64,000 nt of DNA from Aquibacillus halophilus (GCF_009649745.1 NZ_WJNG01000012.1:33231-97230); one strand, 5' to 3'. Shown: positions 32,536 through 41,625, counted from the stretch's first letter. Notes: a model not told the origin generated them from the sequence alone. Program-made: numbers and translations.

Positions 32536-33932
32536 TATATTTTTTTCGCAACTCCAGTTTCATGGGCTGCTTTGATGACAGCTTCTTTTATCTTCGGAAC
32601 AACTTGGTCATTAAATACACCTGGAATGATATAATCTTCGTTAAGTTCATCATCTCCAATGGTAGAAGCAATTGCTTTAGCTGCAGCAAGCTTCATTTCC
32701 TCATTAATAGTTGAAGCTCTACAATCAAGGACACCACGGAAAATGCCTGGAAAACATAAGACATTGTTGACCTGGTTGGGATAATCAGATCTCCCTGTTG
32801 CCATGATTTTTACATAAGGACTTGCATCCTCTGGCGAAATTTCTGGATTTGGATTTGCTAAAGCAAACACAATCGCTTGATCGGCCATCTTTTTCACATC
32901 TTCAACTTTTAGAATTCCGGCAGCAGAAACACCGATAAAAATGTCTGCATTTTCGATAACAGAAGAAAGAGGGCCTTGTTCGTTAGTTGGATTAGTATTG
33001 TTTGAATACCAATCCCACATTTTATTTTCGTAGGTTTCATCTCTATTAATCGCACCGTTTCTATCCACACCGACAACATTTTTAGCACCTGCATTTAATA
33101 ACATTTTTGTAATTGCGATCCCAGCGGCTCCAATCCCGCAGACAACAATTTTACAATCTTCTATATTCTTTTTGGTGATTTTTAAGGCATTAAATATACC
33201 AGCAAGTACTACAATCGCTGTTCCGTGTTGGTCATCATGGAAAACGGGAATGTCTAATTCTTTTTTCAACCTATCTTCAATTTCAAAACATTGAGGTGAA
33301 GCGATATCCTCTAGATTAATTCCACCAAAAGTAGGACTGAGTGCTTTAATGATCATGATGATTTCTTCGGTATCTGTTGTGTTTAAACAAAGTGGATAGG
33401 CGTTAATATTTGCAAATTGTTTAAAAAGCATTGCCTTACCTTCCATTACTGGCATGGCGGCTTCTGGTTTGATTTTTCCTAGTCCTAGTACAGCTGTTCC
33501 GTCTGAAATAACTGCAACAGCATTGTTTTTAATTGTTAAATTGTAGGCTAGTAGTGGGTTTTTATCTATAGCTTGACTTACTCTAGCAACCTCAGGTGTA
33601 TATACTTGAGATAATTGTTCGCGATTATCAATCGATATCTTTGATTTTATTTCAATTTTACCACCCAGGTGCACTAGAAACGTTCGGTCAGAAACGTGCT
33701 TCACACTAACACCATTTAAAGCATTGATTGAGTTAACTATTTTCTCTTGTTCCATCTCATTGCCAACTCTTATTGTTATATCTCTAACGGTCATTTCCTG
33801 TCCTTCTTTAATAACATCAATCGCGACCATATCTCCGCTTGAATTACTAATACAAGTAGCAATTTCTCCAAATGTTATTAGCTGCTTATTAATTTCTAAT
33901 CGTAATATTGCATGCATGTTAGAACGTGCCAT
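32535..33932 (-). CDS. NAD(P)-dependent malic enzyme with N-terminal ACT domain
   Basis: The 465-residue enzyme decarboxylates malate to pyruvate in the cytosol. An ACT-like regulatory domain fills about residues 8-80. The catalytic part has the Tyr/Lys region VYTPEVARVSQAI, the metal motif HDDQHGTA, a Rossmann motif VVCGIGAAGIA and ALANPNPEI. ATG 33932 is supported by AAGGGGAT; the frame stays open upstream without a ribosome site. The ACT domain suggests feedback control by an amino acid or similar ligand. A near-perfect cre at 33985-33998 predicts repression by CcpA. Confidence 0.92.
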   Translation of the reverse strand: MARSNMHAILRLEINKQLITFGEIATCISNSSGDMVAIDVIKEGQEMTVRDITIRVGNEMEQEKIVNSINALNGVSVKHVSDRTFLVHLGGKIEIKSKISIDNREQLSQVYTPEVARVSQAIDKNPLLAYNLTIKNNAVAVISDGTAVLGLGKIKPEAAMPVMEGKAMLFKQFANINAYPLCLNTTDTEEIIMIIKALSPTFGGINLEDIASPQCFEIEDRLKKELDIPVFHDDQHGTAIVVLAGIFNALKITKKNIEDCKIVVCGIGAAGIAITKMLLNAGAKNVVGVDRNGAINRDETYENKMWDWYSNNTNPTNEQGPLSSVIENADIFIGVSAAGILKVEDVKKMADQAIVFALANPNPEISPEDASPYVKIMATGRSDYPNQVNNVLCFPGIFRGVLDCRASTINEEMKLAAAKAIASTIGDDELNEDYIIPGVFNDQVVPKIKEAVIKAAHETGVAKKI

Positions 33933-33984
33933 GTAAACATCCCCTTTTCTAAAGTTCTGGATAAGAAAAATTAACATTACCATT

Positions 33985-33998
33985 TGTAAGCGGTTTCC
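33985..33998. promoter_or_regulatory. cre site upstream of malic enzyme
   Basis: TGTAAGCGGTTTCC matches the cre consensus at 13 of 14 positions, 53 bases before the ATG. The remaining part of the 314-base gap (33999-34246) holds only AT-rich sequence and a weak GAG/CTC inverted repeat at about 34192-34224 that may end the helicase gene. Confidence 0.7.
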
Positions 33999-34246
33999 GA
34001 AGAAGTAAAAAATATAAGTTCGCATGAAAAAGAAGAGTGTGAGTATTTTCAAGAAGTTATTTATTATGCTAACACATATTGGTAGGATAAAAAATAATAT
34101 TCTCTTAGCTATCTTAAATTAATTTTTATTTGGCAATTAACTTTAGTTGCGCAAAAAGTTATGATTCCTCTTTATCCTTAGAAAAACATAAGGAGCCGAG
34201 TCACTATAAATGAACTCAACTCTTTAGTCAGGTTATCTAAGGGATC

Positions 34247-36496
34247 TTACACAAATCTTACTCCTTGTTCCATTATTCCTTTACACATAGGACATTGGCG
34301 GTTCTTTTCTAGGGTTTCTTCATGAGTAGTAATCTTCATCCATCCATTACATGTATCACTTGTACAATCCCAGATTAATACTCGGTTATGTTTCTTATCT
34401 GATTTGTTTCGAATGTTGCTATCGCTTCGTTCTTTTTCAGGTGTGAATGGATCTAAAATAAAGCGAGAAATCTCTACTTGTTCACCTCGGTAATAGGCTG
34501 GTGAACTGACATACAATTCTTGCTTGGCTCTCGTAATCGCTACATAAGCTAATCTCCGCTCTTCCTCGATTGCAGTGGTTACTTTTTTTAACCCCTTGTC
34601 AGCAGAAATTAGATCTTTTCGATCGTTTGCTTCTAAGGCTGAACTGTGTGGAAGAATGCCTTCCGAAGCTCCGGTTAAAAAGACAACCGGATATTCGAGT
34701 CCTTTAGAACGATGAATCGTCATTAAGGATATAGCATTGGCATCAGGTACTCGTCTAATTGTTTCCATCTCTTTATTTTTCTCAATTACATCATCGATAA
34801 AGGCTACATACTCTGCAACAGTATTAAATTTTGCAGCGGATGCTTCAATCTCAGCCAAAGTTTCAAGTACCATTTCTTTGTGTAGGGTAATATTTTTTCG
34901 CTCATTTGCTTCTAAGTAGTTATCATACGAATCTCGAATTCTTTTGATAGCTTGTACTGGTTTGAGGTCTTTCAAATTTTCAATAAGTTTAACCCGGTCT
35001 TGAATTTGTTTTTTCTGAAAGTCTCTTAAGCCATGTAATGATAACAGATGTTTAATCGGTTTCTTTACTGGATTTAGTAATTGTTCTGCTTCTATATGAT
35101 AAATTCCTTTGCTTCGATTTATAAATAGGGTTGGCAATATTGTTTCAATCGCTTGCACATCTGCTGGCTGTAGTGATAGTCGTAAATGGTCAATTACAGG
35201 TTTAACGATATTCTGCTCATAAAAGGTTTCCCCCTTGGTATAGGTAATGAAAGGAATCCCTTTGATTACTAACTGATCAAAAATGGCGCGTGAACTACTG
35301 TTTGTCCTGTGTAAAATAACAAAATCACTATAGCATCTGCTACCATTTTGAACATCCATGGTTATCTTTTCAATTATTTTAATTGCTTCATCATCTGTTG
35401 AATTGGGCCTAAGATAATAGGGTGGATTTTCACTAGTATTTGTCGCTATTAACGTTTTCTTGTTTCGAAATTGGTTAAATTCGATAACTTGATTGGCGAG
35501 TCCGATAATACTTGCAGTTGACCGATAGTTAATATCTAAGGTAATCACTTTGGTGTTAGGGTATAGCTTTTCAAACTTCAAAATAATCGAGCTGTCGGCA
35601 CCGTTAAAGGTATAGATCGTTTGATCGTCATCCCCGACAACGAACAAGTTATTATTTGGCTTGGAAATTAGCTTAATTAATTCAAATTGAATTGGGTTGG
35701 TATCTTGCCATTCATCACATAAAATGTAGTTAAAACGAACCTGCATTGATTGAAGTAATTGCTCGTCCTTTTTTAGAAGATGATAGGCTTCTAACAGCAT
35801 GTCATCAAAATCAATAAGGTTGTTGTCTTTTTTCCAATACTCGTATTTTTGTAATATTTCTTTAATCTCTTTTTCTACAGATGTTTTTGATGGGAAATCA
35901 TCAATACTCTGCATCTTATTTTTAAAAGAAGATAAAATTGCAAGTAAGGTTTCAGGTTCATAGGAATCATTTAAATTTTTTTCTTTAAGGATTAATTTAA
36001 CGGTTAGCTGTTTGCGTTTTTCACTACTAAGAACTTGTTGGTTGTAGCCTCTACTTTTTAATAGACGGTAAAAGATAGAGTGGAATGTACCAACAGTAAT
36101 GGTATTTGTTATTTGTTTCGTTAAGCCTGGCAATTGGCTGATTCTCGTTTTCATCTCATCAGCAGCTTTTTTCGTAAAAGTAACAAGCATAATTGTTTTT
36201 GGATTTACTTTTTTTACTGAAATCAAATAACCTGTTCGAGAAGTAAGTACTCTTGTTTTTCCACTACCAGCTCCAGCTAATACTAAAGCGGGACCATCAA
36301 AATGACGGGTCGCTTCTATTTGTTGCTTATTTAAATTAATTCCTTCCTCTTCCAAGGAACGAAAAAAAGAAGCATCTTTTTCACTATCATTAACTAGCTC
36401 GACACTTGTTTTATTGTCAGCAAGGGTTGCATTTTTAACTAAATTAATTTGTTGAGATTCGAATGGGGTAGTTGAGAATTTAAGATGTTTAATCAT
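34247..36496 (-). CDS. UvrD/PcrA-like superfamily 1 DNA helicase (YjcD type)
   Basis: The 749-residue protein unwinds DNA with ATP. Motifs in order: Walker A AGAGSGKT, Ia VTFTKKAADEM, II CDEWQDT, III GDDDQTIYTFNGAD, IV NYRST, V MTIHRSKGLE and VI VAITRAK. Motif II is CDEWQD instead of the usual DEFQD. The C-terminus carries four cysteines (CTSDTC and CPMC), a likely zinc site not found in PcrA. Its length and tail resemble B. subtilis YjcD. ATG 36496 has AGGTGA five bases upstream; the frame extends to 36541 without a ribosome site. Confidence 0.88.
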   Translation of the reverse strand: MIKHLKFSTTPFESQQINLVKNATLADNKTSVELVNDSEKDASFFRSLEEEGINLNKQQIEATRHFDGPALVLAGAGSGKTRVLTSRTGYLISVKKVNPKTIMLVTFTKKAADEMKTRISQLPGLTKQITNTITVGTFHSIFYRLLKSRGYNQQVLSSEKRKQLTVKLILKEKNLNDSYEPETLLAILSSFKNKMQSIDDFPSKTSVEKEIKEILQKYEYWKKDNNLIDFDDMLLEAYHLLKKDEQLLQSMQVRFNYILCDEWQDTNPIQFELIKLISKPNNNLFVVGDDDQTIYTFNGADSSIILKFEKLYPNTKVITLDINYRSTASIIGLANQVIEFNQFRNKKTLIATNTSENPPYYLRPNSTDDEAIKIIEKITMDVQNGSRCYSDFVILHRTNSSSRAIFDQLVIKGIPFITYTKGETFYEQNIVKPVIDHLRLSLQPADVQAIETILPTLFINRSKGIYHIEAEQLLNPVKKPIKHLLSLHGLRDFQKKQIQDRVKLIENLKDLKPVQAIKRIRDSYDNYLEANERKNITLHKEMVLETLAEIEASAAKFNTVAEYVAFIDDVIEKNKEMETIRRVPDANAISLMTIHRSKGLEYPVVFLTGASEGILPHSSALEANDRKDLISADKGLKKVTTAIEEERRLAYVAITRAKQELYVSSPAYYRGEQVEISRFILDPFTPEKERSDSNIRNKSDKKHNRVLIWDCTSDTCNGWMKITTHEETLEKNRQCPMCKGIMEQGVRFV

Positions 36497-36606
36497 GTTT
36501 TCACCTGCAACTTTATTGTCTAGTTTATTTATGGTAAACATCTATTTTAATCGATGGATTCAGGAGTGGCAATGGTAGAATTTTTCCTTAATGTGAAAAA
36601 CAAAAA

Positions 36607-36635
36607 GACAGTAGAGCTTGAATTACTCTACTGTC
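36607..36635 (-). terminator. Terminator after the exported helical protein gene
   Basis: GACAGTAGAG (36607-36616) pairs with CTCTACTGTC (36626-36635); T residues follow on the minus strand. Confidence 0.8.
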
Positions 36636-36645
36636 TGTCTAAAAG

Positions 36646-37122
36646 TTATTTGGCTGCTTTTGCTTTTTCTTTAAATTTCATTAGCATTTTTTCAGAATCC
36701 TTTAAGTATTTCTTTAGTTCCTTTAAATCGGGATTATCCTTTTTAGCAATAGCAATTAAAGGATAAAGACTTTTTTCGATTTTGGCATAATCATCAGGAT
36801 ATTTCTCTTCTACTTCCTTTTCAATCATATCCCAATTTTCCTCTAACGATTCACCAAGTTGATTGATTTGTTTGGTGTCATCTGGAGCAGCCTTTAATGT
36901 GCCTTTCAGCTTTTCAACGATAGCAAGGACAACCTCAGTTCCTTTTTCTAAATCAACTTCAATTTCTTCCTCATCCTCGTTTTCAGTTTGAATAGATATT
37001 CCGTTCTGTGCTAATACCTTTTCAGTATTGGATGAAACTTGGTTGTCCTGTGAAAAACTGAATCCTGATATGACAGCAACAACAACAAGTAATTGTGTTA
37101 ACAGAAGTACGGTTTTCTTCAT
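36646..37122 (-). CDS. Exported helical protein of unknown function
   Basis: The 158-residue protein has a Sec signal peptide (KK, then LLLTQLLVVVAVISGFSF, about residues 1-24), an acidic stretch ENEDEEEIEVD, and a helical domain with WDMIEKEVEEKYPDDYAKIEK in two parts and a Lys-rich end. The pattern of Trp and Glu in the helices recalls the small helical domains that accompany FTR1/EfeO-type iron uptake proteins, but this is only a resemblance. GGAGAT precedes the ATG. Own terminator, no obvious partner gene. Confidence 0.65.
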   Translation of the reverse strand: MKKTVLLLTQLLVVVAVISGFSFSQDNQVSSNTEKVLAQNGISIQTENEDEEEIEVDLEKGTEVVLAIVEKLKGTLKAAPDDTKQINQLGESLEENWDMIEKEVEEKYPDDYAKIEKSLYPLIAIAKKDNPDLKELKKYLKDSEKMLMKFKEKAKAAK

Positions 37123-37289
37123 AATAACAACATCTCCTTTCGGTAATTGTTGTTATTTTTACACGTTGTTCCATTTTTATCCGTACTAATCAACTTTTTT
37201 TAAAAGCAGATACTAATGATAGAGTAAAAAACAGTCTTTTAGTTTTCTTTCATGCTCTGTAACTACCCTTAGGTTATAAGGGCACATTT

Positions 37290-37703
37290 TTATTTTGGCT
37301 CTTTAGGAGTATCATCATTAGGTAGAACTATAATTTCATCATGATCAATGCTTTTCATATTATCTGTATAAACAATTTTTGTTTGGAACCGATAGGAAAC
37401 CCCGGTAGAAGATGGATGGAGATCCTTAGGCATTTGATACGTAAAAGGAATTTCTCTTCTATCGTTTGAATGAATCATCTTAGACATCAGAATGGTTTTA
37501 ACAGGTTCAATATATTCTGTTTTTTTGCCAGGATATTCTTTCACTAAATCACATTCAAGTCTTTCTACTTTTTGCTTTATCCAACCACCTTGGAGATGAA
37601 AGGTTCCTGAAACATTGCCTCCAGGTACAATTTCATTATTTGTTAAGACAAGATCTATTGTTGGTGAACAAATTTTTAAAGAACAAATCATTTTTTTAAT
37701 CAA
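37290..37703 (-). CDS. Spo0M-family sporulation protein (short form)
   Basis: The 137-residue protein matches the N-terminal arrestin-like domain of Spo0M: VLTNNEIVPGGNVSGTFHL, then FTYQMPKDLHPSSTGVSYRF and TKIVYTDN. B. subtilis Spo0M has about 258 residues; this form is about half as long, as in several Bacillaceae paralogs. It starts at TTG with GGAGG eight bases upstream. Spo0M affects phosphorelay control early in sporulation. A Mn2+ riboswitch with promoter and terminator lies upstream in the same direction with no other gene between. Confidence 0.85.
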   Translation of the reverse strand: MIKKMICSLKICSPTIDLVLTNNEIVPGGNVSGTFHLQGGWIKQKVERLECDLVKEYPGKKTEYIEPVKTILMSKMIHSNDRREIPFTYQMPKDLHPSSTGVSYRFQTKIVYTDNMKSIDHDEIIVLPNDDTPKEPK

Positions 37704-37965
37704 TATAAGAACCTCCGTGATTTTTTATTTCACAATAATAGGAACAATGTTGTGAATTTCAAAAGATTATGCTGAGCCTACAAAGCTTCTAATTGAACTT
37801 TTTTAGTTCCAATGATAGGTAAGTCACTAACCTAACAGTTCTTACTAGAAAACACCAAAAAACAATGTAAAAAAACTGTCTGTTAGCTATTTTCTTAGTT
37901 TAATAGAATTTTAGATGTTAACTCGTTGGTTTCCTCATGAAATCAATGTCAAATTTTTAAACGTA

Positions 37966-37999
37966 CAAAAAGCCTTCACCAAAATAACTTGGTAAAGGC
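37966..37999 (-). terminator. Expression-platform terminator of the Mn2+ riboswitch
   Basis: On the minus strand GCCTTTACCAA pairs with TTGGTGAAGGC (plus 37972-37999) with one G-U pair, followed by TTTTTGT. The 13 bases at plus 37986-37998 are perfectly complementary to those at 38020-38032, giving an alternative antiterminator. Confidence 0.88.
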
Positions 38000-38032
38000 G
38001 TTAATTAGCCATTATAATTCCTTTACCAAGTT

Positions 38033-38126
38033 GGCAAAGGTCTCGCAAACAACATCTCGTTGCCAGTTAAGCCGATGATAGGATTATCACGTAGTGACGA
38101 CATAACTGTTAGCTACTCCCCTTTGG
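38033..38126 (-). ncRNA. yybP-ykoY manganese riboswitch aptamer
   Basis: Read on the minus strand, the conserved parts are in order: CCAAAGGGGAGTAGC, TGTCGTCACTACGTG, ATCATCGGC, and GCGAGACCTTTGCC, whose CCTTTG closes the first stem with CAAAGG. This is the Mn2+-sensing yybP-ykoY fold. In B. subtilis and relatives it controls Mn2+ exporters and TerC-like genes. Here the first downstream gene is a Spo0M homolog at 37703, 263 bases after the terminator. The 37704-37965 gap holds only an imperfect palindrome at 37816-37834. Confidence 0.93.
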
Positions 38127-38175
38127 AGTATTGTGAGTCTATTAAGAAAGTTTAAAACTCGTAAACTATAAATTT

Positions 38176-38204
38176 ATAATAATCCAAGTAAAGATTTACG
38201 TCAA
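38176..38204 (-). promoter_or_regulatory. Promoter of the Mn2+ riboswitch transcript
   Basis: TTGACG (38199-38204) and TATTAT (38176-38181) are 17 bases apart on the minus strand. Transcription would begin near 38169, about 43 bases before the aptamer. Confidence 0.65.
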
Positions 38205-38304
38205 TATTTTTTTTTGATCCTAAAATTAAAGAGTAAATCTAGTGTAAACATCCATACCTTTTTCACAAGTGGTCATAAACTAACTGTAAAGGAGGGGAAT
38301 TGGA

Positions 38305-38514
38305 ATGAATCGTCTACTCAGACAAATAGGATGGAAAACTGGAATCCCACCGACAAATATGTCTGACCTACTATATAGATTTCAACGGACTGATTTCGAA
38401 GATGAATATAGTGCAAGAAAATTTATAAAACAGGCAACACGTCAGACAGGTATGCCAATTTCAAGGGAATTGGAGGATATGATTGTTCGTAAGATTATCA
38501 AGCGTAGGAGATAA
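38305..38514 (+). CDS. SpoVIF-like small sporulation protein
   Basis: The 69-residue basic protein resembles stage VI sporulation protein F: a short start with KTGIPPTNMSDLLYR, then a middle DFEDEYSARKFIKQATRQTG and an end PISRELEDMIVRKIIKRRR. SpoVIF acts in late spore coat formation under SigK/GerE control in B. subtilis. GGAGG precedes the ATG. The match rests on pattern memory and is moderate. A perfect hairpin overlaps its stop codon. Confidence 0.6.
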   Translation: MNRLLRQIGWKTGIPPTNMSDLLYRFQRTDFEDEYSARKFIKQATRQTGMPISRELEDMIVRKIIKRRR

Positions 38515-38553
38515 CAACAGATCAAGTTTTACAAACCTGGTCTGTTGTTATCT
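38509..38553 (+). terminator. Hairpin at the end of the SpoVIF-like gene
   Basis: AGATAACAACAGA (38509-38521) pairs perfectly with TCTGTTGTTATCT (38541-38553) around a 19-base loop. No T-run follows, so termination may be weak. Confidence 0.6.
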
Positions 38554-38663
38554 AGTATGTGTATGGTCTTTAATAAAAAAGTTGGAAAATATGGAAAATT
38601 TAAAAGGATGGGAGTATAATAGTTCCAATAACATTAGGGAAAAGGGCAGGTGTCGATATACCT

Positions 38664-39917
38664 ATGGAAGTTTTTGTCGCCAAACAACCAATTTTTAACA
38701 ATAATAATGAATGTATTGCCTATGAATTGTTATATCGAAATAGCCTAGCAAACTTTTTTAATCACACGGATGGTGACAAGGCAACAACCGAGGTAATTGT
38801 GAACAGCTTTTTGAACATTGGCATAAAAAAATTATCCAATGGGAAACCCTGCTTTGTAAATTTCACCGAAAAACTTTTAGAATTAAAAGTCCCTACCTAC
38901 TTTACACCCCATTCTATAGTAATAGAAATTTTAGAAAATGTTGAAATTACTCAACAAACAGTTAATCTATGTAAGGATTTTAAATCATTAGGGTACACAA
39001 TCGCACTTGATGATTTTTTCTTGATGCATGAAAATGAAAACGTTTTTTCACTTCTACACTATGTCGATATTATAAAGATAGATTTTCTAGCAACCTCAAA
39101 GCAAGAGCGGAATGAAATAAAAGACCACTTAAAAAGTTATAACCTTGCTTTTCTTGCTGAAAAAGTTGAAACACAAGAAGAGTATGAAGAGGCTATAGAA
39201 GATGGATATGTGTTATTTCAGGGATATTTTTTTAGTGAACCTATTATTTTACAGACTAATGATATCCCGCCTTATTTTTTCCCTTTTATGCTCATCCTTA
39301 AGGAATTGGATAAACCAGAGCCAGATATTAATCGGATTTCAAGTGCTATTGAAAGCGACCTGTCGATAACATATAAGCTGCTTAAATTAATCAATTCACC
39401 GATTATCCGGACGAAATACGAGATTGGTTCGATAAAACAAGCTGTCGTCTTACTTGGATTAAAGGAAATTAAAAAATGGCTTTATGTTTTAGCCCTGAGG
39501 GGAACACATAAAAGTAAAAGCAGCAGTGCCAATATAGAGGTTATCCATCTAAGTTTGACGAGGGCCAAGTTAAGTGAATTAATAGGGGAAGAGCAACCGA
39601 CACAACAGGATAAATCAAAGTATTTTTTGTTAGGAATGCTTTCATTAATTGATACAGTACTTCATCTACCTATGAAGAAAGTCCTAGATGAGCTTCCCAT
39701 TTCAAATGATGTAAAAGAAGCCTTACTAGGACAAGATAATGATTTGAGAAAGCATCTAGATTTTATCAAAATAGTGGAACGTCTTAATTTTGATGATGAT
39801 ATTGTAATGGAGCACTCGCTCTCAATTAGTAAGGATCGTTTATTTACTTTGTATTCAAGAGCAAATATATGGGCGGACAACCTACTCAAGGAAGCAGTGG
39901 AGGTGGAGATAAAATAA
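38664..39917 (+). CDS. Degenerate EAL plus HDOD signalling protein (YuxH type)
   Basis: The 417-residue protein has an EAL-like domain (about 1-200) and an HDOD domain (about 210-400). The EAL signature reads YELLYR, other catalytic residues are replaced, and the DDFFL and KIDFL motifs remain in weaker form, so it probably does not cleave c-di-GMP. The HDOD domain (SAIESDLSITYKLLKLIN, IKQAVVLLGLKEIKKW) lacks catalytic HD residues and usually transmits signals. The architecture matches B. subtilis YuxH. Together with the PilZ protein it shows c-di-GMP-type signalling in this organism. Confidence 0.88.
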   Translation: MEVFVAKQPIFNNNNECIAYELLYRNSLANFFNHTDGDKATTEVIVNSFLNIGIKKLSNGKPCFVNFTEKLLELKVPTYFTPHSIVIEILENVEITQQTVNLCKDFKSLGYTIALDDFFLMHENENVFSLLHYVDIIKIDFLATSKQERNEIKDHLKSYNLAFLAEKVETQEEYEEAIEDGYVLFQGYFFSEPIILQTNDIPPYFFPFMLILKELDKPEPDINRISSAIESDLSITYKLLKLINSPIIRTKYEIGSIKQAVVLLGLKEIKKWLYVLALRGTHKSKSSSANIEVIHLSLTRAKLSELIGEEQPTQQDKSKYFLLGMLSLIDTVLHLPMKKVLDELPISNDVKEALLGQDNDLRKHLDFIKIVERLNFDDDIVMEHSLSISKDRLFTLYSRANIWADNLLKEAVEVEIK

Positions 39918-39975
39918 TTCAGTTTTCGAGGACGGCCTATTTGCCGAGCCTAAATCATGACCAACAATTAGGATA

Positions 39976-39993
39976 GTGTTAAAATAGTAACAC
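39976..39993. promoter_or_regulatory. Inverted repeat upstream of the aldo/keto reductase
   Basis: GTGTTA-N6-TAACAC is a perfect inverted repeat 22 bases before the ATG at 40015. It is in operator position; the regulator is unknown. Confidence 0.4.
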
Positions 39994-40014
39994 AATTGAA
40001 GATGAGGTGTACAT

Positions 40015-40932
40015 ATGAATAAAATTAAACTGGGTACAAGTAATTTACAAGTAGGAGAAATTGCGTTAGGTTGTATGCGGATGAATAGTCTTTCTAAAAA
40101 GGATGCCAGCCTTGTTATTGAGAATGCTTTAGAACTAGGAGTGGATTTTTTTGATCACGCAGATATCTATGGTGGGGGAGACTCTGAAAAGATTTTTGCT
40201 GATGCAATTGGGATGACCCCGTCTATTCGAGAAAAGATATACATCCAAACAAAGTGTGGTATTGCTAATGGTACGTTTGATTTTTCGAAGGAACATATTC
40301 TCGAGTCAGTTGATGGAAGTTTAAGTCGCTTGCAAACAGATTATATTGATGTCTTACTGCTCCATCGTCCCGACACATTAATGGAGCCTGAAGAAGTAGC
40401 CGAGGCATTCACTAAGTTAAAGGAAAGCGGAAAGGTGCGTCATTTTGGTGTTAGTAATCAAAATCCAATGCAGGTAGAATTATTGAAAAAGTATGTGAAA
40501 CAGGACTTGATTGCTAACCAGCTTCAATTAAGTTTAATGTTTACTCCGATGATTGATGCAGGATTGAATGTAAATATGCAACATGATCCCGCTATAGTTC
40601 GTGATGGAAGTGTACTTGAGTATAGTAGGTTGAACGATATGACTATTCAAGCATGGTCTCCATTTCAATATGGTATGTTTAAGGGTGTATTTGTTGGAAA
40701 TGAGAAATTTCCAGAGGTTAATGAAAAACTACAGGAGCTCGCAGAGAAAAAAGGTGTTACTGATTCTGCAATAGCAATTGCATGGATTTTACGACATCCA
40801 GCAAAGATTCAACCAGTAGTTGGAACAATGAACCCACAACGGTTAGCGGACATTTCAAAAGCATCTGAAATTGAATTAACTAGACAAGAGTGGTACGAGT
40901 TATACCGTGCAGCGGGCAATGATCTGCCGTAA
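40015..40932 (+). CDS. Aldo/keto reductase (YdhF type)
   Basis: The 305-residue NADPH-dependent reductase is a TIM barrel. The catalytic tetrad is visible as Asp and Tyr in FFDHADIYGGG, Lys in IQTKCGI and His in LLHRPD. It closely resembles the YdhF-type reductases, which reduce aldehydes of unclear origin. GAGGTG precedes the ATG. A perfect GTGTTA-N6-TAACAC repeat just upstream suggests control by a dedicated regulator. Single gene. Confidence 0.9.
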   Translation: MNKIKLGTSNLQVGEIALGCMRMNSLSKKDASLVIENALELGVDFFDHADIYGGGDSEKIFADAIGMTPSIREKIYIQTKCGIANGTFDFSKEHILESVDGSLSRLQTDYIDVLLLHRPDTLMEPEEVAEAFTKLKESGKVRHFGVSNQNPMQVELLKKYVKQDLIANQLQLSLMFTPMIDAGLNVNMQHDPAIVRDGSVLEYSRLNDMTIQAWSPFQYGMFKGVFVGNEKFPEVNEKLQELAEKKGVTDSAIAIAWILRHPAKIQPVVGTMNPQRLADISKASEIELTRQEWYELYRAAGNDLP

Positions 40933-41026
40933 AATGCAAGGCTGTCTTTCGATAGAATATCTATAAACTGCGGCGTAAATGCTAGTTGATTTATTCCACT
41001 CTTTCTTGAATCAGTTGCTATGTTGA

Positions 41027-41140
41027 TTTGCACTCCGGGCAGTCGCTTTCCGCCGGCACGGCTTCAGCCTCCTCGTGGAAAACCGCCACTGTGGGGTCTT
41101 CAGACGCGTGCTGTTCCGGCAGGAGTCGACTGCCCTATGT
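41027..41140 (+). repeat. Intergenic repeat element, copy A
   Basis: GGGCAGTCG (41037-41045) pairs with CGACTGCCC (41127-41135), and GCCGG and CACG form inner pairs, so the RNA or single strand folds into one long hairpin. The core ACGGCTTCAGCCTCCTCG and GGGGTCTTCAGACG is GC-rich in AT-rich surroundings and resembles a repeat often seen between genes in salt-tolerant Bacillaceae. Copy B lies inverted at 41356-41475. The gap 40933-41811 contains only the two repeats and one terminator. Confidence 0.7.
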
Positions 41141-41355
41141 TCCAATCAACCGCCATATAAGATTAAATAGCTGTTGGTTTTATTGGTTTTATTGGTTTTT
41201 TAATTTTTTAAGTTATTAAACACAACACTATACATCGTAAGAGATACACAAAGAATCACAAAAAATATAACCAATTTACTTCGTGAGATTAGTTATATTA
41301 CATGATGTATGCATCCTTTGAAGTCACATTTCACTTGAACAGAAAACTTCTCTAA

Positions 41356-41475
41356 GCTGTGGAAAAATGCGAGACTCCAATGGGAAAGGAACAGTCTGAA
41401 GACCCCGCAACGAGTGCTCTTTACTCGTGAGGAGGCTGAGGCGTTCCCCATGGAAAGCGAGTGTTTTTCTACAGC
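41356..41475 (-). repeat. Intergenic repeat element, copy B (inverted)
   Basis: Read on the minus strand this stretch repeats the landmarks of copy A: GCCTCAGCCTCCTCA, GGGGTCTTCAGAC, TGTTCC and GGAGTC. Its ends GCTGT...GGAAAAA and TTTTTC...ACAGC can pair. Copies A and B point away from each other and are about 215 bases apart. Confidence 0.65.
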
Positions 41476-41596
41476 GCCGGTTAGCACTCATCTTGTGAAG
41501 GGTGAAAGGAAGCAGTTACGTCGCATTTTACATCGACTGCGAAAACCAAATAGCAACAAAGCAATGAAAACAGCTAAATGAAACTAATTGTATGTG

Positions 41597-41625
41597 GAAC
41601 GTATCAAACCTATTTTGATACGTTC
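41597..41625 (+). terminator. Strong terminator in the gap before yeeI
   Basis: GAACGTATCAAA (41597-41608) pairs with TTTGATACGTTC (41614-41625), followed by T residues. It lies about 660 bases after the aldo/keto reductase gene. Confidence 0.88.
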
